A stretch of DNA of 64,000 nt from DATKJY01 sp964540105 (GTDB taxonomy: Bacteria; Zixibacteria; MSB-5A5; GN15; FEB-12): positions 496,001 to 560,000 of the forward strand of contig CAZILL010000001.1 of the NCBI GenBank assembly GCA_964540105.1, given 5' to 3'. A program made the position numbers and the translations under genes. Below, in pieces: positions 25,585 to 34,200 of this stretch. The notes below the pieces were generated by a model that was not told where the DNA came from, searched no databases, and was given only the letters and a program-made list of their open reading frames with translations. How positions within the stretch are numbered: position 1 is the stretch's first letter; each line of letters starts with the position of its first letter.

Positions 25585-26217
25585 CTATCCCTTCGGTCGA
25601 ATTGTTGAAAACATGAAGTCGTATGCGTCTTGGATCAATTTCTCCTGCTGAATGTCGGGACAGAGCATACATCGCTTGCGAAGGACAAGCGCGATCATCC
25701 CATGCACCATCGACCAGAGGGCGTAGGATGCAGCGTTTATGTCGCACGCCGGTATCAAGTTCTTTTCCATGCACTCCGACACCGCCTGCACGAGCACGCC
25801 ATAGGCATGTCCCCCTTCCTTCCATTTCTCCTCCTCGCCCGTTTTCCCGAACGAGCGCGGGATGGCCCGACTGACAAACATCAGGTCGTAATGTTCCGGA
25901 TTCTCAAAAGCGAACTTTACGTACAACAGGCCGGTTTTGTAGAGCTTGTCCAGAGGATTGGATTCGTCAAGAGCCCCTTTCAGATACTCAAATAACCGTG
26001 CGAAACCCCTGATATGTATTTCGTAGAGAATCTCATCCTTGTCCTTGAAATATGAATAGATCGCCCCCGGCGTATACTCGATCTTTTCGGCAATGCGCCG
26101 GATGGAAGTCTGCTGGTATCCCTCAGACAAGAACAGTTCGAGGGCAGCCTCGATGATAGCATCGCGCATCTCTCCACGCTCTCGTTCTCGTCGTTCAGCA
26201 GTACCCATCGCGCTCAT
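25585..26217 (-). CDS. TetR family regulator of the adjacent RND pump
   Basis: A 210-residue TetR protein. The helix-turn-helix reads RDAIIEAALELFLSEGYQQTSIRRIAEKIEYTPGAIYSYFKDKDEILYEIH, and the C-terminal domain is of the TetR_C_33/WHG-like type (YDLMFVSRAIP..., ALWSMVHGMIALVLRKR). Two starts are possible: ATG 26217 close behind AGGAG, or ATG 26208 with an 11-base gap; the difference is only three residues. It sits 105 bases upstream of the RND adaptor on the same strand, and both carry the same 20-base element in their promoters, so it very likely represses itself and the pump. Several cysteines (e.g. RKRCMLCPD near the C-terminus) might be metal- or redox-responsive. Confidence 0.9.
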   Translation of the reverse strand: MSAMGTAERRERERGEMRDAIIEAALELFLSEGYQQTSIRRIAEKIEYTPGAIYSYFKDKDEILYEIHIRGFARLFEYLKGALDESNPLDKLYKTGLLYVKFAFENPEHYDLMFVSRAIPRSFGKTGEEEKWKEGGHAYGVLVQAVSECMEKNLIPACDINAASYALWSMVHGMIALVLRKRCMLCPDIQQEKLIQDAYDFMFSTIRPKG

Positions 26218-26256
26218 ATCTCCTAATCGCCACTTTTCTGACAGCCTCAGTATCGG

Positions 26257-26277
26257 CAAGTTTGTGAACAGCGTCAA
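26257..26277 (-). promoter_or_regulatory. Candidate TetR operator within the tetR promoter
   Basis: On the minus strand TTGACG (-35), a 17-base spacer and GATACT (-10) form a good promoter for the tetR gene; the spacer contains CTGTTCACAAACTTG, the same element as at 25542-25562 (TGTTyACAAAyTtG core). Occupancy would cover the promoter, giving autoregulation. Confidence 0.45.
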
Positions 26278-26478
26278 GTAATTAAACGTCATTCAGTGAA
26301 GAAAGTTTCACGCCCACAGAATACTACTGTATGTGATTGTCACACATTACGATATGTCAGGTAGCAGTGGCATCGGGATTCACCGCGGACCGCTTGTCTA
26401 CTCTGATCAGCATTTCAGGAGTATGCAGTCGACAAGAGACTTATCCATTCAGCTCTGCGCACTCTTCAGAAAGATCAC

Positions 26479-27291
26479 CTAACCCCACGCGTTTCCATTG
26501 AACGAGAAACAGTCAAGAGCGATTCGAACCAACTCCGGCGGCATGCCGAAGAGATCGTGAATTCCCTCGATCAGTTCATCAGCAGTCTCGAACGCACTTC
26601 GGCGGGAGAGATCGTTGTGGGTTTCGATGTACTCCATGTTGTGAATTACCCAGGACCGTGCGGTATCGAAGCGCACAATCAGGATGGCGTTCATAAATGT
26701 CCCGTTGGGCCTGAACGAGTCGGCAATGACGAGGTCAAATTCTTCGATGTGTCGCGCGGTCGGTTTCGCAACGTATCCGTGGCGCAAAATCCCATCACGG
26801 TAGAGTTCCAAACGGGACCTTCCTTCAGCATCCTGTGGTTTGAGAAGGTATCGATTCGCGCCGTGAGTAACTTCAAAGTCCTCCGAGAGATCGCGGGGGA
26901 GCGGTCTCAGGAAGGGGGCGGCATAGCCAACATCGACAAGGAACTCCCGGCCGTCAACCCTGACCAGATTTACCAGATGAACGTCGGGCCGGTTCATATC
27001 GGCTCCGCACAGTCGGACATCATAGCCTAGATGCGCCAGAAGCTGGTTTATGTAGTGGTTGTTCGTGTAGCAGGTCCCCCCGAAATGATGCTGTTCAATG
27101 CCATCGAGATACTGCGTGAGATTGGGAATCTCATGTCGATTCGTCCTTTTCCAGCGAAGTAGCTTCGAGATATTCTCGAACGGCACGCGCACCATATGCT
27201 CGTACACGATCTTCTCGAGAGCGCGAACAGATGGCCGTTCTTCGGCCAGGTTCAGCAATTTCAAGTAGCGGCGGAAGTCATAGATAGTCAT
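26479..27291 (-). CDS. Arylamine N-acetyltransferase family enzyme
   Basis: NAT enzymes move acetyl from acetyl-CoA to arylamines and hydrazines through a Cys-His-Asp triad. All three are present in order: Cys74 in HHFGGTCYTNNHY, His105 in DVHLVNLVRV and Asp120 in FLVDVGYAAPFLRPLP. The N-terminus YDFRRYLKLLNL..EERPSVRALEKIVYEHMVRVPFENIS is the family's opening helix bundle. At 270 residues it is full length. The usual RGG-Y/F-C-x-E is replaced by FGGTCYTNN, a known divergent subgroup, so substrates may differ. It overlaps the methyltransferase gene upstream by 4 bases (ATGA), an operon with translational coupling. Confidence 0.88.
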   Translation of the reverse strand: MTIYDFRRYLKLLNLAEERPSVRALEKIVYEHMVRVPFENISKLLRWKRTNRHEIPNLTQYLDGIEQHHFGGTCYTNNHYINQLLAHLGYDVRLCGADMNRPDVHLVNLVRVDGREFLVDVGYAAPFLRPLPRDLSEDFEVTHGANRYLLKPQDAEGRSRLELYRDGILRHGYVAKPTARHIEEFDLVIADSFRPNGTFMNAILIVRFDTARSWVIHNMEYIETHNDLSRRSAFETADELIEGIHDLFGMPPELVRIALDCFSFNGNAWG

Positions 27292-27974
27292 CGATGGCGT
27301 TCCTCCCTGAACGAAACACCGCTTTGCGAATCCTTCCTATTGCGCATGAGGAGCACTTGAAAGCTCTTGCCGGACTGAAGCGCTACTCGATCATCGAGGT
27401 CGATGCTCATCCCGAGAGCGATGGCGCGCTCTCGGAAGCTCTCTGGCTCGACAAGCGTCAGGAGAGTATCGAGCTTCTTCAAACTGTGATACGGACTCGG
27501 GCTTACAGTAGAAATCGAATCACATGGCAGTTGCAGGACTACTGACAAATGACCTTCCGGCTTGATGAATCTTCTGATCGACGATAGTCCGACAAGATAA
27601 TCAACGTATTCAAACAGAAGCCCGGCGAAGAGAAGATCCACCGGCGGAACGACACAAGTGGGAGAGAGGAAATCGTCGCAGATGAGAACGAGATCATCAA
27701 ATCGACCGGCATATCTATCGCGTGCGGTCTCGATATATTCTGGGTTGATATCGACGCCGACAACACGCTTGACTGATTGTGGCGAGAGGGCGTCAAATCC
27801 GTTCCCTCCCGAACATCCGATGATGGCGACCGAGGTCGGAGCGCACTCGGAGGCGACCTTTCTCAGGATTGCCGACAGGAACTGCGCCTGCCCGACCGTT
27901 GGAAGGGCCATGTGAGATTCGTAGTCGCTAAGAGGTATTTCAAGCCAGGGATTCATTTCAATGTCAGCCTTCAC
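27288..27974 (-). CDS. SAM-dependent methyltransferase
   Basis: A 228-residue class I methyltransferase. Motif I is ..VAIIGCSGGNGFDAL (G-x-S/G-G-G-x-G for SAM binding), followed by VKRVVGVDINPEYIETARDRYAGRFDDLVLICDDFL, where Asp of VGVDIN binds the ribose hydroxyls, and PPVDLLFAGLLFEYV with the post-motif acidic strand. The last part, LQLPCDSISTVSPSPYHSLKKL, probably contacts the acceptor. GTG start at 27974 (a second ATG at 27956 is possible). Its 3' end overlaps the arylamine N-acetyltransferase by 4 bases. The two may modify the same small molecule, but the substrate is unknown. Confidence 0.85.
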   Translation of the reverse strand: MKADIEMNPWLEIPLSDYESHMALPTVGQAQFLSAILRKVASECAPTSVAIIGCSGGNGFDALSPQSVKRVVGVDINPEYIETARDRYAGRFDDLVLICDDFLSPTCVVPPVDLLFAGLLFEYVDYLVGLSSIRRFIKPEGHLSVVLQLPCDSISTVSPSPYHSLKKLDTLLTLVEPESFRERAIALGMSIDLDDRVALQSGKSFQVLLMRNRKDSQSGVSFREERHR

Positions 27975-28243
27975 AATTCAGAGCTGAGCGATGACCGAAT
28001 ATGTCAATTTCAATGAACGCTGTCACGACATTAAACAGCATTCACGGACGTACGTGAGAAGCATGTGGGGTGAAGGATAACTCGCTTCTCGACAAGATGA
28101 TGCGTGTCGCACAGCACGTCTTCTCGATTCTCACGACCATGCTCCGGCAGTCAGCGAATCGAAGATAATCCCCTAAAGACGTGATACCTCCCGAATCAAG
28201 CCGTCCGTGAGGTTCTTGCCATCGAGGCTTTCAGCCAGCGAAC

Positions 28244-30250
28244 TTACATGCGGAAGCTCAATTTCAGCTGGTAGGTGCGTCCATCCTGCGGGATGGCATC
28301 CTCAGCGTGCTCGAATCCTCCGGGATGAGAGTACGATTGGTCGAAGAGGTTTCGCACCCGAAACGAGAGCAGGGTCCTATTGAGCATAGAACCGAAAGCG
28401 CTGGGGTGGCTGCTCTTCGGTTCGAGCTGGAGCTGCAGATCCGTCAACAGGAATGCCCCGGTTTCAGTACCGTTTACGGTCTTGCGCCGACTCTGATAGT
28501 TCATCTGCGCGCTTCCGCTGAAGTGCCTCAAGAATGATGACCAGACGCCAAACTTGACCATATTCAGGGGAGAGTTTGAGAGTTGACCGTCAACATCTGA
28601 CCCGCTGGTCCTCTCATACGTATAGTTCGCGAAGGCTGAGAAGCCGTGAGAAAGCAGGGCTCGTAGGCCGAGTTCCACTCCATAGGCATCGGCTGAGCCG
28701 ATGTTGCGCAGCTGAATGAGGCTGTCGGTGGGATCGGTTACGGGATCCAGTAGTTTGCTGATTCTGTAGCTGTAAACGGATGACGACAATTGAAAGTCAC
28801 GGCTCAACTGATGCTCGAGCGCCAATTCCCGAGTGACGATATTCTCGGCATCCAGATTCAGGTTCGGTTTCCAGCCGGCATTGGGGTCTTCATAGAACCG
28901 CTCCATATTCGTGGGTACTCTGAACGCCTGACCATACATGGCCTTGACGCTCGTGCGGTTGGTGGGAGCGTACACGATCCCCAGGCGAGGAGCGGTATAG
29001 CTCCCTTGGCGCTGATAGGAATCATATCGAAGACCTGCAAACAGCGAGAGCTCGCGTGACGGTCTGTATTCGTCCTGAACGGTGAGTGAAACGACGTTGT
29101 ACGGTTCATTGATGTCGGTATACAAGCCACTGATGTCACCCCAGTACTCATATTGCGACTTGACTTGGCCCTGAAACTCTGCCACTCCCAGTATCCGCTG
29201 ATTCGAGGCGACATCGAAAATCAACTGCGCTTCGGTGCCGATTATTTCACCCTGCATCCGGTCGTACGCCATCTCTTGCTCATAGGGCCACCAACCCCGA
29301 TAGACATATTTGTCGAAGTACGCGCGCAGCGTCATTTGAAGCGTGGCTGCCAGTGGCGTCTGGTACAGAGCCTCAACGAAGCCATAGCGGTCCTGCGAGC
29401 GGCTTCTCTCGTCGTTGAACGTGGTCTCGTATGACGCGGTCGGAATCGCCTTCTCTCGACTGGAGTAAAGGGCGTTCACTTTCCATTTCCCCAGCTGCAG
29501 GTCGGCAGTGAAGGCATGGCGTTTTTCCCAGTCCAATCTTTCGGCAATCCCGTGGTTTGAGGTGGCCAAATCGAATTCCCTAAAGTATAGCGACTTGCGA
29601 CCATCACTGTCGGCGACCCGGCCAGTGAGCGTAAGGTGGGACGTGGAGGAGGGATCTTTCGAGAATACCGCCGAAATATCACGAGATCCAAAGCTTCCCG
29701 ACGAGGTCGACACCTCCAGACCGTCCAGTGTTCGGCTGTCCTTGGTTACGATGTTTATGACCGCGAGCATCGCACCCGTACCGTAGAGAGCGGACCCCGG
29801 GCCACGGACTATTTCGATTCGCTCGACAGCGTCCATGGTCATCGCCAACTCAGACCCTGCGAACGTCGTGCCATCCATTGACTCGCAAATTGTGTGTCCG
29901 TTCACGAGGATCCGGATCCGGTTGTTGAAGTCACTGGGTCGGCTGAAACCTCTTACGCCGATAAAACTGTAGTTTCGATCATAACTGATGTAGAATCCGC
30001 TTATGCTTCCGAGGGCGTCGGAAAGAGTCTCGTATCCGAATCGCTTGATGTCTTCTGCGGTAAGGATGGACACCGAAGACGGAGCTTCGGCCGCGGTCTG
30101 CTCGTATCTCGCCGCCGTGTTGATCTTAACGCTCAGCGCCTGTTCAAGTTCAGAAAGCGCATCTTCTTCCTTCGTCTGTTGTGAAAATGAGGAACTGACC
30201 GGAAGAAGCAGGGTCAAGATCAGGATCGAGATGCTGACTACCTGTTTCAT
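28244..30250 (-). CDS. TonB-dependent outer-membrane receptor
   Basis: A 668-residue TonB-dependent receptor with an N-terminal signal peptide (MKQVVSISILILTLLLPVSSSFSQQ). The plug domain (about 40-170) reads YEQTAAEAPSSVSILTAEDIKRFGYETLSDALGSISGFYI, then DRNYSFIGVRGFSRPSDFNNRIRILVNGHTICESMDGTTF and VERIEIVRGPGSALYGTGAMLAVINIVTKDS, textbook TBDT signatures. The barrel follows to a C-terminal RTYQLKLSFRM. No carboxypeptidase-like domain, so it is not SusC-type. The substrate may be a siderophore, cobalamin, copper or sugar; the nearby YfiR-like protein gives no clue. It begins 45 bases after the YfiR-like gene stop on the same strand. Confidence 0.9.
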   Translation of the reverse strand: MKQVVSISILILTLLLPVSSSFSQQTKEEDALSELEQALSVKINTAARYEQTAAEAPSSVSILTAEDIKRFGYETLSDALGSISGFYISYDRNYSFIGVRGFSRPSDFNNRIRILVNGHTICESMDGTTFAGSELAMTMDAVERIEIVRGPGSALYGTGAMLAVINIVTKDSRTLDGLEVSTSSGSFGSRDISAVFSKDPSSTSHLTLTGRVADSDGRKSLYFREFDLATSNHGIAERLDWEKRHAFTADLQLGKWKVNALYSSREKAIPTASYETTFNDERSRSQDRYGFVEALYQTPLAATLQMTLRAYFDKYVYRGWWPYEQEMAYDRMQGEIIGTEAQLIFDVASNQRILGVAEFQGQVKSQYEYWGDISGLYTDINEPYNVVSLTVQDEYRPSRELSLFAGLRYDSYQRQGSYTAPRLGIVYAPTNRTSVKAMYGQAFRVPTNMERFYEDPNAGWKPNLNLDAENIVTRELALEHQLSRDFQLSSSVYSYRISKLLDPVTDPTDSLIQLRNIGSADAYGVELGLRALLSHGFSAFANYTYERTSGSDVDGQLSNSPLNMVKFGVWSSFLRHFSGSAQMNYQSRRKTVNGTETGAFLLTDLQLQLEPKSSHPSAFGSMLNRTLLSFRVRNLFDQSYSHPGGFEHAEDAIPQDGRTYQLKLSFRM

Positions 30251-30294
30251 ACGTTTATCTCCTGCAAGATTGTGTTGTACTGTACATCATATAC

Positions 30295-30900
30295 TTATTG
30301 GTCGGTACCAACCACTCTACAGAGCTTGAGCAGCTTCGCACTCAGTTCAGCTCCCTCAAGCCGTGACGCCGGCAAGTTGACCACAATTTCCGGTTTCTCA
30401 TTCTTCATATCGATTCCGATCGATAGTCCGGCTTCGACGTAGTCGGTAACGGTCGATAGGGTAAGCCGCTTGTACGCCCGAGATATCGCGGTCACCTTTT
30501 CAATCGGGTAGGCCCGGAGCGGCGTGACCAGAATAATATCGGCCTGATTGGCTACCACCTGGCTGTCCAACTTCTCGTTCAGGCTCAGATCGATAGGCCT
30601 AATGACGAGCGGAAGTCCCTGAATGGGCTTCCTGGCAATCTCATTGAAATTTCCCTCGCACTGTTCTTTGGCGAGCTCCGACACTCGGTTGGAACTCTGA
30701 AAGACGATGCCGATGACGAGAGTGTCGCCAGCACGAGCTGTCAGTTTGAAATCAAATAGCAATACCCGACTGAAGAGCTGGCACTGAATGGAAATGGGGA
30801 CCTCGACGCCCTGCGAGAAACCGTCGCCAGGACTGATCAGGCATACTATCATGAGCAATGCCGGAAGCGAGAGAGAGTTGAGTGAGGTGGATACGCGCAT
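30295..30900 (-). CDS. YfiR/HmsC-like (DUF4154) exported protein
   Basis: A 201-residue exported protein with signal peptide MRVSTSLNSLSLPALLMIVCLISPGDGFSQG. The domain LFSRVLLFDFKL..AGDTLVIGIVFQSSNRVSELAKEQCEGNFNEIA....LVIRPIDLSLNEKLDSQVVANQADIILVTPLRAYPIEKVTAISRAYKRLTLSTVTDYVEAGLSIGIDMKNEKPEIVVNLPASRLEGAELSAKLLKLCRVV matches YfiR-type (DUF4154) periplasmic proteins, including the final hAKLLkLarvi element. In Pseudomonas YfiR inhibits a diguanylate cyclase; in other genomes family members flank TonB receptors, as here. It starts directly after the stop codon of the chimeric gene at 30901 (no gap), so translation is likely coupled. Confidence 0.85.
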   Translation of the reverse strand: MRVSTSLNSLSLPALLMIVCLISPGDGFSQGVEVPISIQCQLFSRVLLFDFKLTARAGDTLVIGIVFQSSNRVSELAKEQCEGNFNEIARKPIQGLPLVIRPIDLSLNEKLDSQVVANQADIILVTPLRAYPIEKVTAISRAYKRLTLSTVTDYVEAGLSIGIDMKNEKPEIVVNLPASRLEGAELSAKLLKLCRVVGTDQ

Positions 30901-31566
30901 CTACAGTTCCCTCGCTGTCGCCAGAGATCGTGTCTCCCGCTCCTGTTCGTTGGCTTTGTTGGGCTGCACGACAGTCGAATCCAGAGCCGCACGGACCGCC
31001 GCGGAAACGCTTTCAACTGTATACGGTTTTCTCAGATAGCCTGACGCGCCCAGGTCGAGCAGTTCTTCGACGCGATGAGTCGCCGAAAACCCGGAGACTA
31101 CAACAGCTCTCTGCGTCGGGTTGATCTGGAGCGGCGCCTTGTAGGTGTCGAGTCCATCAAAGTCGGATTCCACGATCATGTCGAGCAGGACCAGAAGCTT
31201 GTTGGCAAAGGTTCTGTTGAAACTGCGAGACGTGACTCCGAACATATTGGCGCTCATGCGGGCGACTTCCATCCCGGGAACCATATGAAGGGCCTCAGGA
31301 ACGGAGGTGGCGCCGGATCGACGAATATCATCTGCGGTCAGGACAAATACGGCCGCAGCGGCGTCGGAGATATTCTCCGCCCGCTTTGATACCGTTGTCA
31401 CTTCGATTTTCATCAACTCTTCAAGGCTCAGTTCAGAGAGATCGACTTCCGGTTGTTCCCCGGCCAGCAGAGTGCTGGGGAGAAGCAACATCGATCCGAA
31501 GATCACGACGGCAGCCAGAACTGCAACCTTGCTGATCCTCAATGTCTTGTTCACGTACCATATCAA
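30901..31566 (-). pseudogene. Chimeric ORF: TonB receptor plug joined to a response-regulator receiver end
   Basis: The first about 127 residues are a TonB receptor: signal peptide and LEELMKIEVTTVSKRAENISDAAAAVFVLTADDIRRSGATSVPEALHMVPGMEVARMSANMFGVTSRSFNRTFANKLLVL, the standard plug start. Without a break in the frame, LLDMIVESDFDGLDTYKAPLQINPTQRAVVVSGFSATHRVEELLDLGASGYLRKPYTVESVSAAVRAALD then matches the second half of a REC domain, as in hybrid histidine kinases (DMI.....F.GL.TY, VSGFS, GA..Y..KPYT). The switch (about 31174-31200) falls where both parents read LVL[LI]D, as expected for an in-frame deletion through microhomology. The product lacks a barrel and the phosphate-accepting half, so I score it a relic. 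TTG or GTG start; translation may be coupled to the YfiR gene. Confidence 0.75.
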
Positions 31567-31965
31567 AACGCCCCTTCGTATGTGCCCAAGACTCCTTTCC
31601 TACCATCAGGATCGGGGGAGGATATTGTGGCGCTGAGCAGCGTTGGACGCCTAAGTGCTCAATCAATGCCCCCGCCCGGGGTCATCTAAGTGCTCCCTCC
31701 GGATCACTTCTCGTATCGTCAAATGGCCATGATAGCTTTAGCGGGCAGCCGGACCATCCTTTTGAGTCACGTTGTTGCGCGAATTGAGATATGGACGGAT
31801 GAAAGATGAAACCGAGTCGAGAACCTCGGAAAGGGTGACGTACTCTGTTGGCTCCGCGTAGAAAAATCGATTGCTCTCATCGACTTCGCACGGGGGAGAG
31901 GGATTATTTGAAAAGAGGTGCAATCAGTGGGATTTCGACCGTCGACGGTCGAGTGGTCCCAGAAG
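31567..31965. other. Gene-free stretch between operons, possible gene debris
   Basis: No ORF supported. A minus-strand reading at 31738-31923 (YVTLSEVLDSVSSFIRPYLNS) faintly resembles a histidine-kinase region and might be remains of the same deletion that created the chimeric ORF, but the match is weak. Short direct repeats of TAAGTGCTC occur at about 31651 and 31687. Confidence 0.3.
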
Positions 31966-32604
31966 TCAGTCGGATTGCCTGGAGCCGGCCGACGAACACG
32001 ACAACTGAAGCTCAGGACGCAGAGTGGATCGAGGACGGCCTGGCACGGTCGGACAGTACTTACGACTCAAGCGCTCGACTCGATTCTGCCATCGTCTCTT
32101 GATGGCAGGCGATTCCGCCCGATCACGCCTTGTCGCTCGCTTAGCTTGAGCCAACACTCTTTCGGCCATGGGGAAGAACAGATGATCCTCATCGCAGATA
32201 TGAATAGTGAGAAGAGTGTGAAATGCTTGCGCGTTCTCGATGAAACTGCTCCGCCAGCCTCGACGCTGGGCGCGGGCGTTAGTCACGGCGGCCTTCATGG
32301 CGCCGACGAACAGACGCCCCATGAGATGTTGTGTCGCCAGTTTGCCGAGCATATGTTGCAGCCGGCGGTTACGTGACTTCTCAATCGCCGGGAACAGCCG
32401 TTCCTCTTCACTGCGGTGGTGAATCCGGTCGGCGTACTCGCCGAAGAAGCGGACGACCGATGACAGATCGCCTAAGGGAAGAGTATGGCGCCTTGCGATG
32501 CGCTTGCGCATGGCATCGAGAATCAGCAGGCCAATCTTGATGTGCTCGTGCTCTTCGACCAAAGTGTGAATCAGCGAAGCCCCTGGAACGACAGCTCTCT
32601 TCAT
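31966..32604 (-). CDS. Hemerythrin-like HHE domain protein, last gene of the nos-type operon
   Basis: A 212-residue protein with a hemerythrin (HHE) four-helix bundle binding a di-iron or related centre. Candidate ligands: His19/21 (EEHEHIK), His62/63 and Glu67 (RIHHRSEEERLF, an H-x3-E), His93 (TQHLMGR) and His135 with Glu139 (IHICDEDHLFFP, an H-x3-E). The last about 55 residues are basic and of unknown fold. HHE proteins can bind O2 or NO and some protect against or repair nitrosative damage. Its ATG overlaps the oxidase-homologue stop (32601-32604, ATGA), so it belongs to the same operon and probably to the same NO-related process. Confidence 0.88.
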   Translation of the reverse strand: MKRAVVPGASLIHTLVEEHEHIKIGLLILDAMRKRIARRHTLPLGDLSSVVRFFGEYADRIHHRSEEERLFPAIEKSRNRRLQHMLGKLATQHLMGRLFVGAMKAAVTNARAQRRGWRSSFIENAQAFHTLLTIHICDEDHLFFPMAERVLAQAKRATRRDRAESPAIKRRWQNRVERLSRKYCPTVPGRPRSTLRPELQLSCSSAGSRQSD

Positions 32605-34130
32605 CGGGACTCCCCTTGAATACGGAGAGACTCTGTGCGGAAGTAAGAAATCTCTCCTTCTTCAGCTGGCGTCCCGACATCGGAGGGGGATCTCACGCCG
32701 AGAACAGTTCGTGCGAAGAGCCAGGTTGCGCCGATGAGCCCCACCATAAGAATGACCGAGCCGCAGGTGGATACCATGTGCATTGTTTGGAATCGATCGG
32801 GGTAGACAGTCAAAGCGCTGGGCAGTCCTTTCAGCCCGCTGAAGAGCATGGGGAAGTAGGTTGTTATGATCCCCACGACGATAGTCATGGCTACGGCTTG
32901 TCCCGCAGCGCGGGGAATAGGTTTCTGAAGAACAATCGGCCACCAATGAAAGAGACTGGCCAGAAACGAGAGAAGGACGAGGCCGAGGGCAATGAGGTGA
33001 AGGTGCCCGGTGGCCAGATAACTATTATGAAGGGTTATCCCGGTCGAAGGGATAGCAAGTGCGATCCCCACGAGGCAGCCAAGGGCGACGACTATGGTCT
33101 GGAGCCAGGTGATGAGAATCGGGACTGATCGCCATCGCTTTGCGCGGGACAGCATCACCAACCAGCTCAGCAAGATCGATGACATGGGAACAGCGGTGAG
33201 CAAACTGAACAGGCTACCGGTCATCGCGAGCGTCTCCGAGCCAGTGGCTGTGAGCAGATGCTCCCCCCACGCCACCAGGCTCAGCGGCCCGAGGGCGACA
33301 CCGGCAGCAATGACAGCGCGACGCGCAAACAGGGGTGTGCCGCCGCAGGCCGAAAGAGTCTCAAATGTAATTCCTATAGCGGGCAAGATTGCGGCAAAGG
33401 TTGCCGGTCCGGAGTAGGCCCAAAACAGATGCTGATAGCGGATGATCCCGTCGGCGTCCAGCAATGAAAAGAGCGGCGTATAGCCGAGTGGATGAAGGGA
33501 GAGGAGAATCAGCGCGACGAAGCGCATCGGGCTGACGACTATGATCACGAGAGAGCCGACCAGGAAGAACCAGGCGAGAACTGGAAGTTGTGACAGCGGC
33601 ATGGCTCGACGTTTACGGGACAGAATGGTTCTGACAATGACCAAGTTCATCAGGAAAGTTGACACTGCCACCAAACACAAACCCGCTACCAGCAGTTGGA
33701 ATGTACCCGTGGCGTCCGACGGCATCTTCATTGTCCAGCCGGAGTCGTACGCGCCGAGTTGAACCGCCACGATTATCGCCGCCGCCCCGATCAGATGCAT
33801 GACCCAACTGATAACATTCGTTCTCGGCATCGCCATATCATGAGCGCCTACAGCCGATGGTAAGAGCAGATTGCCAAAGACCGCAGGGACGAGCGGGATG
33901 AGCACGACAAAGGTCATCACCATACCGTGTTGTGTGAGCAACTGTCCAAACAGCTGACCGCTGAACAGTGCTGAAGTAGGGCTCCAGAGCTCCATTTGCA
34001 GAACGAGGGCGGCTGCTGCGCCGACAAGAACAAACAGGCTGAAGCTGACAAGGTAGAGTGACGCGATCCGTTGTGAATGAGCGGTCATTAACGACCCGAT
34101 CAGGTTTGTGCTAAACTGTCTCAAACGCAT
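32601..34130 (-). CDS. Heme-copper oxidase family subunit I without canonical CuB ligands (NO-reductase-like candidate)
   Basis: A 509-residue, 12-13 segment membrane protein clearly of the heme-copper oxidase superfamily: TQHGMVMTF (His68, low-spin heme), LLDADGIIRYQHLFW, and LHNSYLATGHLHLI with His376 and His378, the high- and low-spin heme ligands. But the CuB site is changed: the usual W-F-F-G-H-P-E-V-Y is AYSGPATF (His to Gly241, cross-linked Tyr to Phe245), and the A-H-H-M-F pair is G-E-H-L-L (Glu290, His291). So it probably cannot reduce O2 in the normal way. It is the eighth gene of a nos operon, 70 bases after nosY, and overlaps a hemerythrin gene. NO reductases are altered members of this superfamily that use a non-copper metal and Glu, so a new NO reductase type is plausible; a heme-only electron carrier is another option. 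Start ATG at 34130 with AAAGG. Confidence 0.85.
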   Translation of the reverse strand: MRLRQFSTNLIGSLMTAHSQRIASLYLVSFSLFVLVGAAAALVLQMELWSPTSALFSGQLFGQLLTQHGMVMTFVVLIPLVPAVFGNLLLPSAVGAHDMAMPRTNVISWVMHLIGAAAIIVAVQLGAYDSGWTMKMPSDATGTFQLLVAGLCLVAVSTFLMNLVIVRTILSRKRRAMPLSQLPVLAWFFLVGSLVIIVVSPMRFVALILLSLHPLGYTPLFSLLDADGIIRYQHLFWAYSGPATFAAILPAIGITFETLSACGGTPLFARRAVIAAGVALGPLSLVAWGEHLLTATGSETLAMTGSLFSLLTAVPMSSILLSWLVMLSRAKRWRSVPILITWLQTIVVALGCLVGIALAIPSTGITLHNSYLATGHLHLIALGLVLLSFLASLFHWWPIVLQKPIPRAAGQAVAMTIVVGIITTYFPMLFSGLKGLPSALTVYPDRFQTMHMVSTCGSVILMVGLIGATWLFARTVLGVRSPSDVGTPAEEGEISYFRTESLRIQGESR

Positions 34131-34200
34131 ACGCCTTTAGTCCTCCACGAGCAAGATCACTTCACGATGTGCTCAAAGGCACACTCGAAGCATGAGTTAT

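Noticed and set aside
26516..26530. GATTCGAACC, the reverse of a tRNA T-loop
   Set aside because: It lies inside the coding end of the arylamine N-acetyltransferase and no cloverleaf can be formed around it.
31738..31923. Minus-strand ORF faintly like a histidine-kinase fragment
   Set aside because: Similarity is too short and weak (TLSEVLDSVSSFIRPYL); noted only as possible debris.
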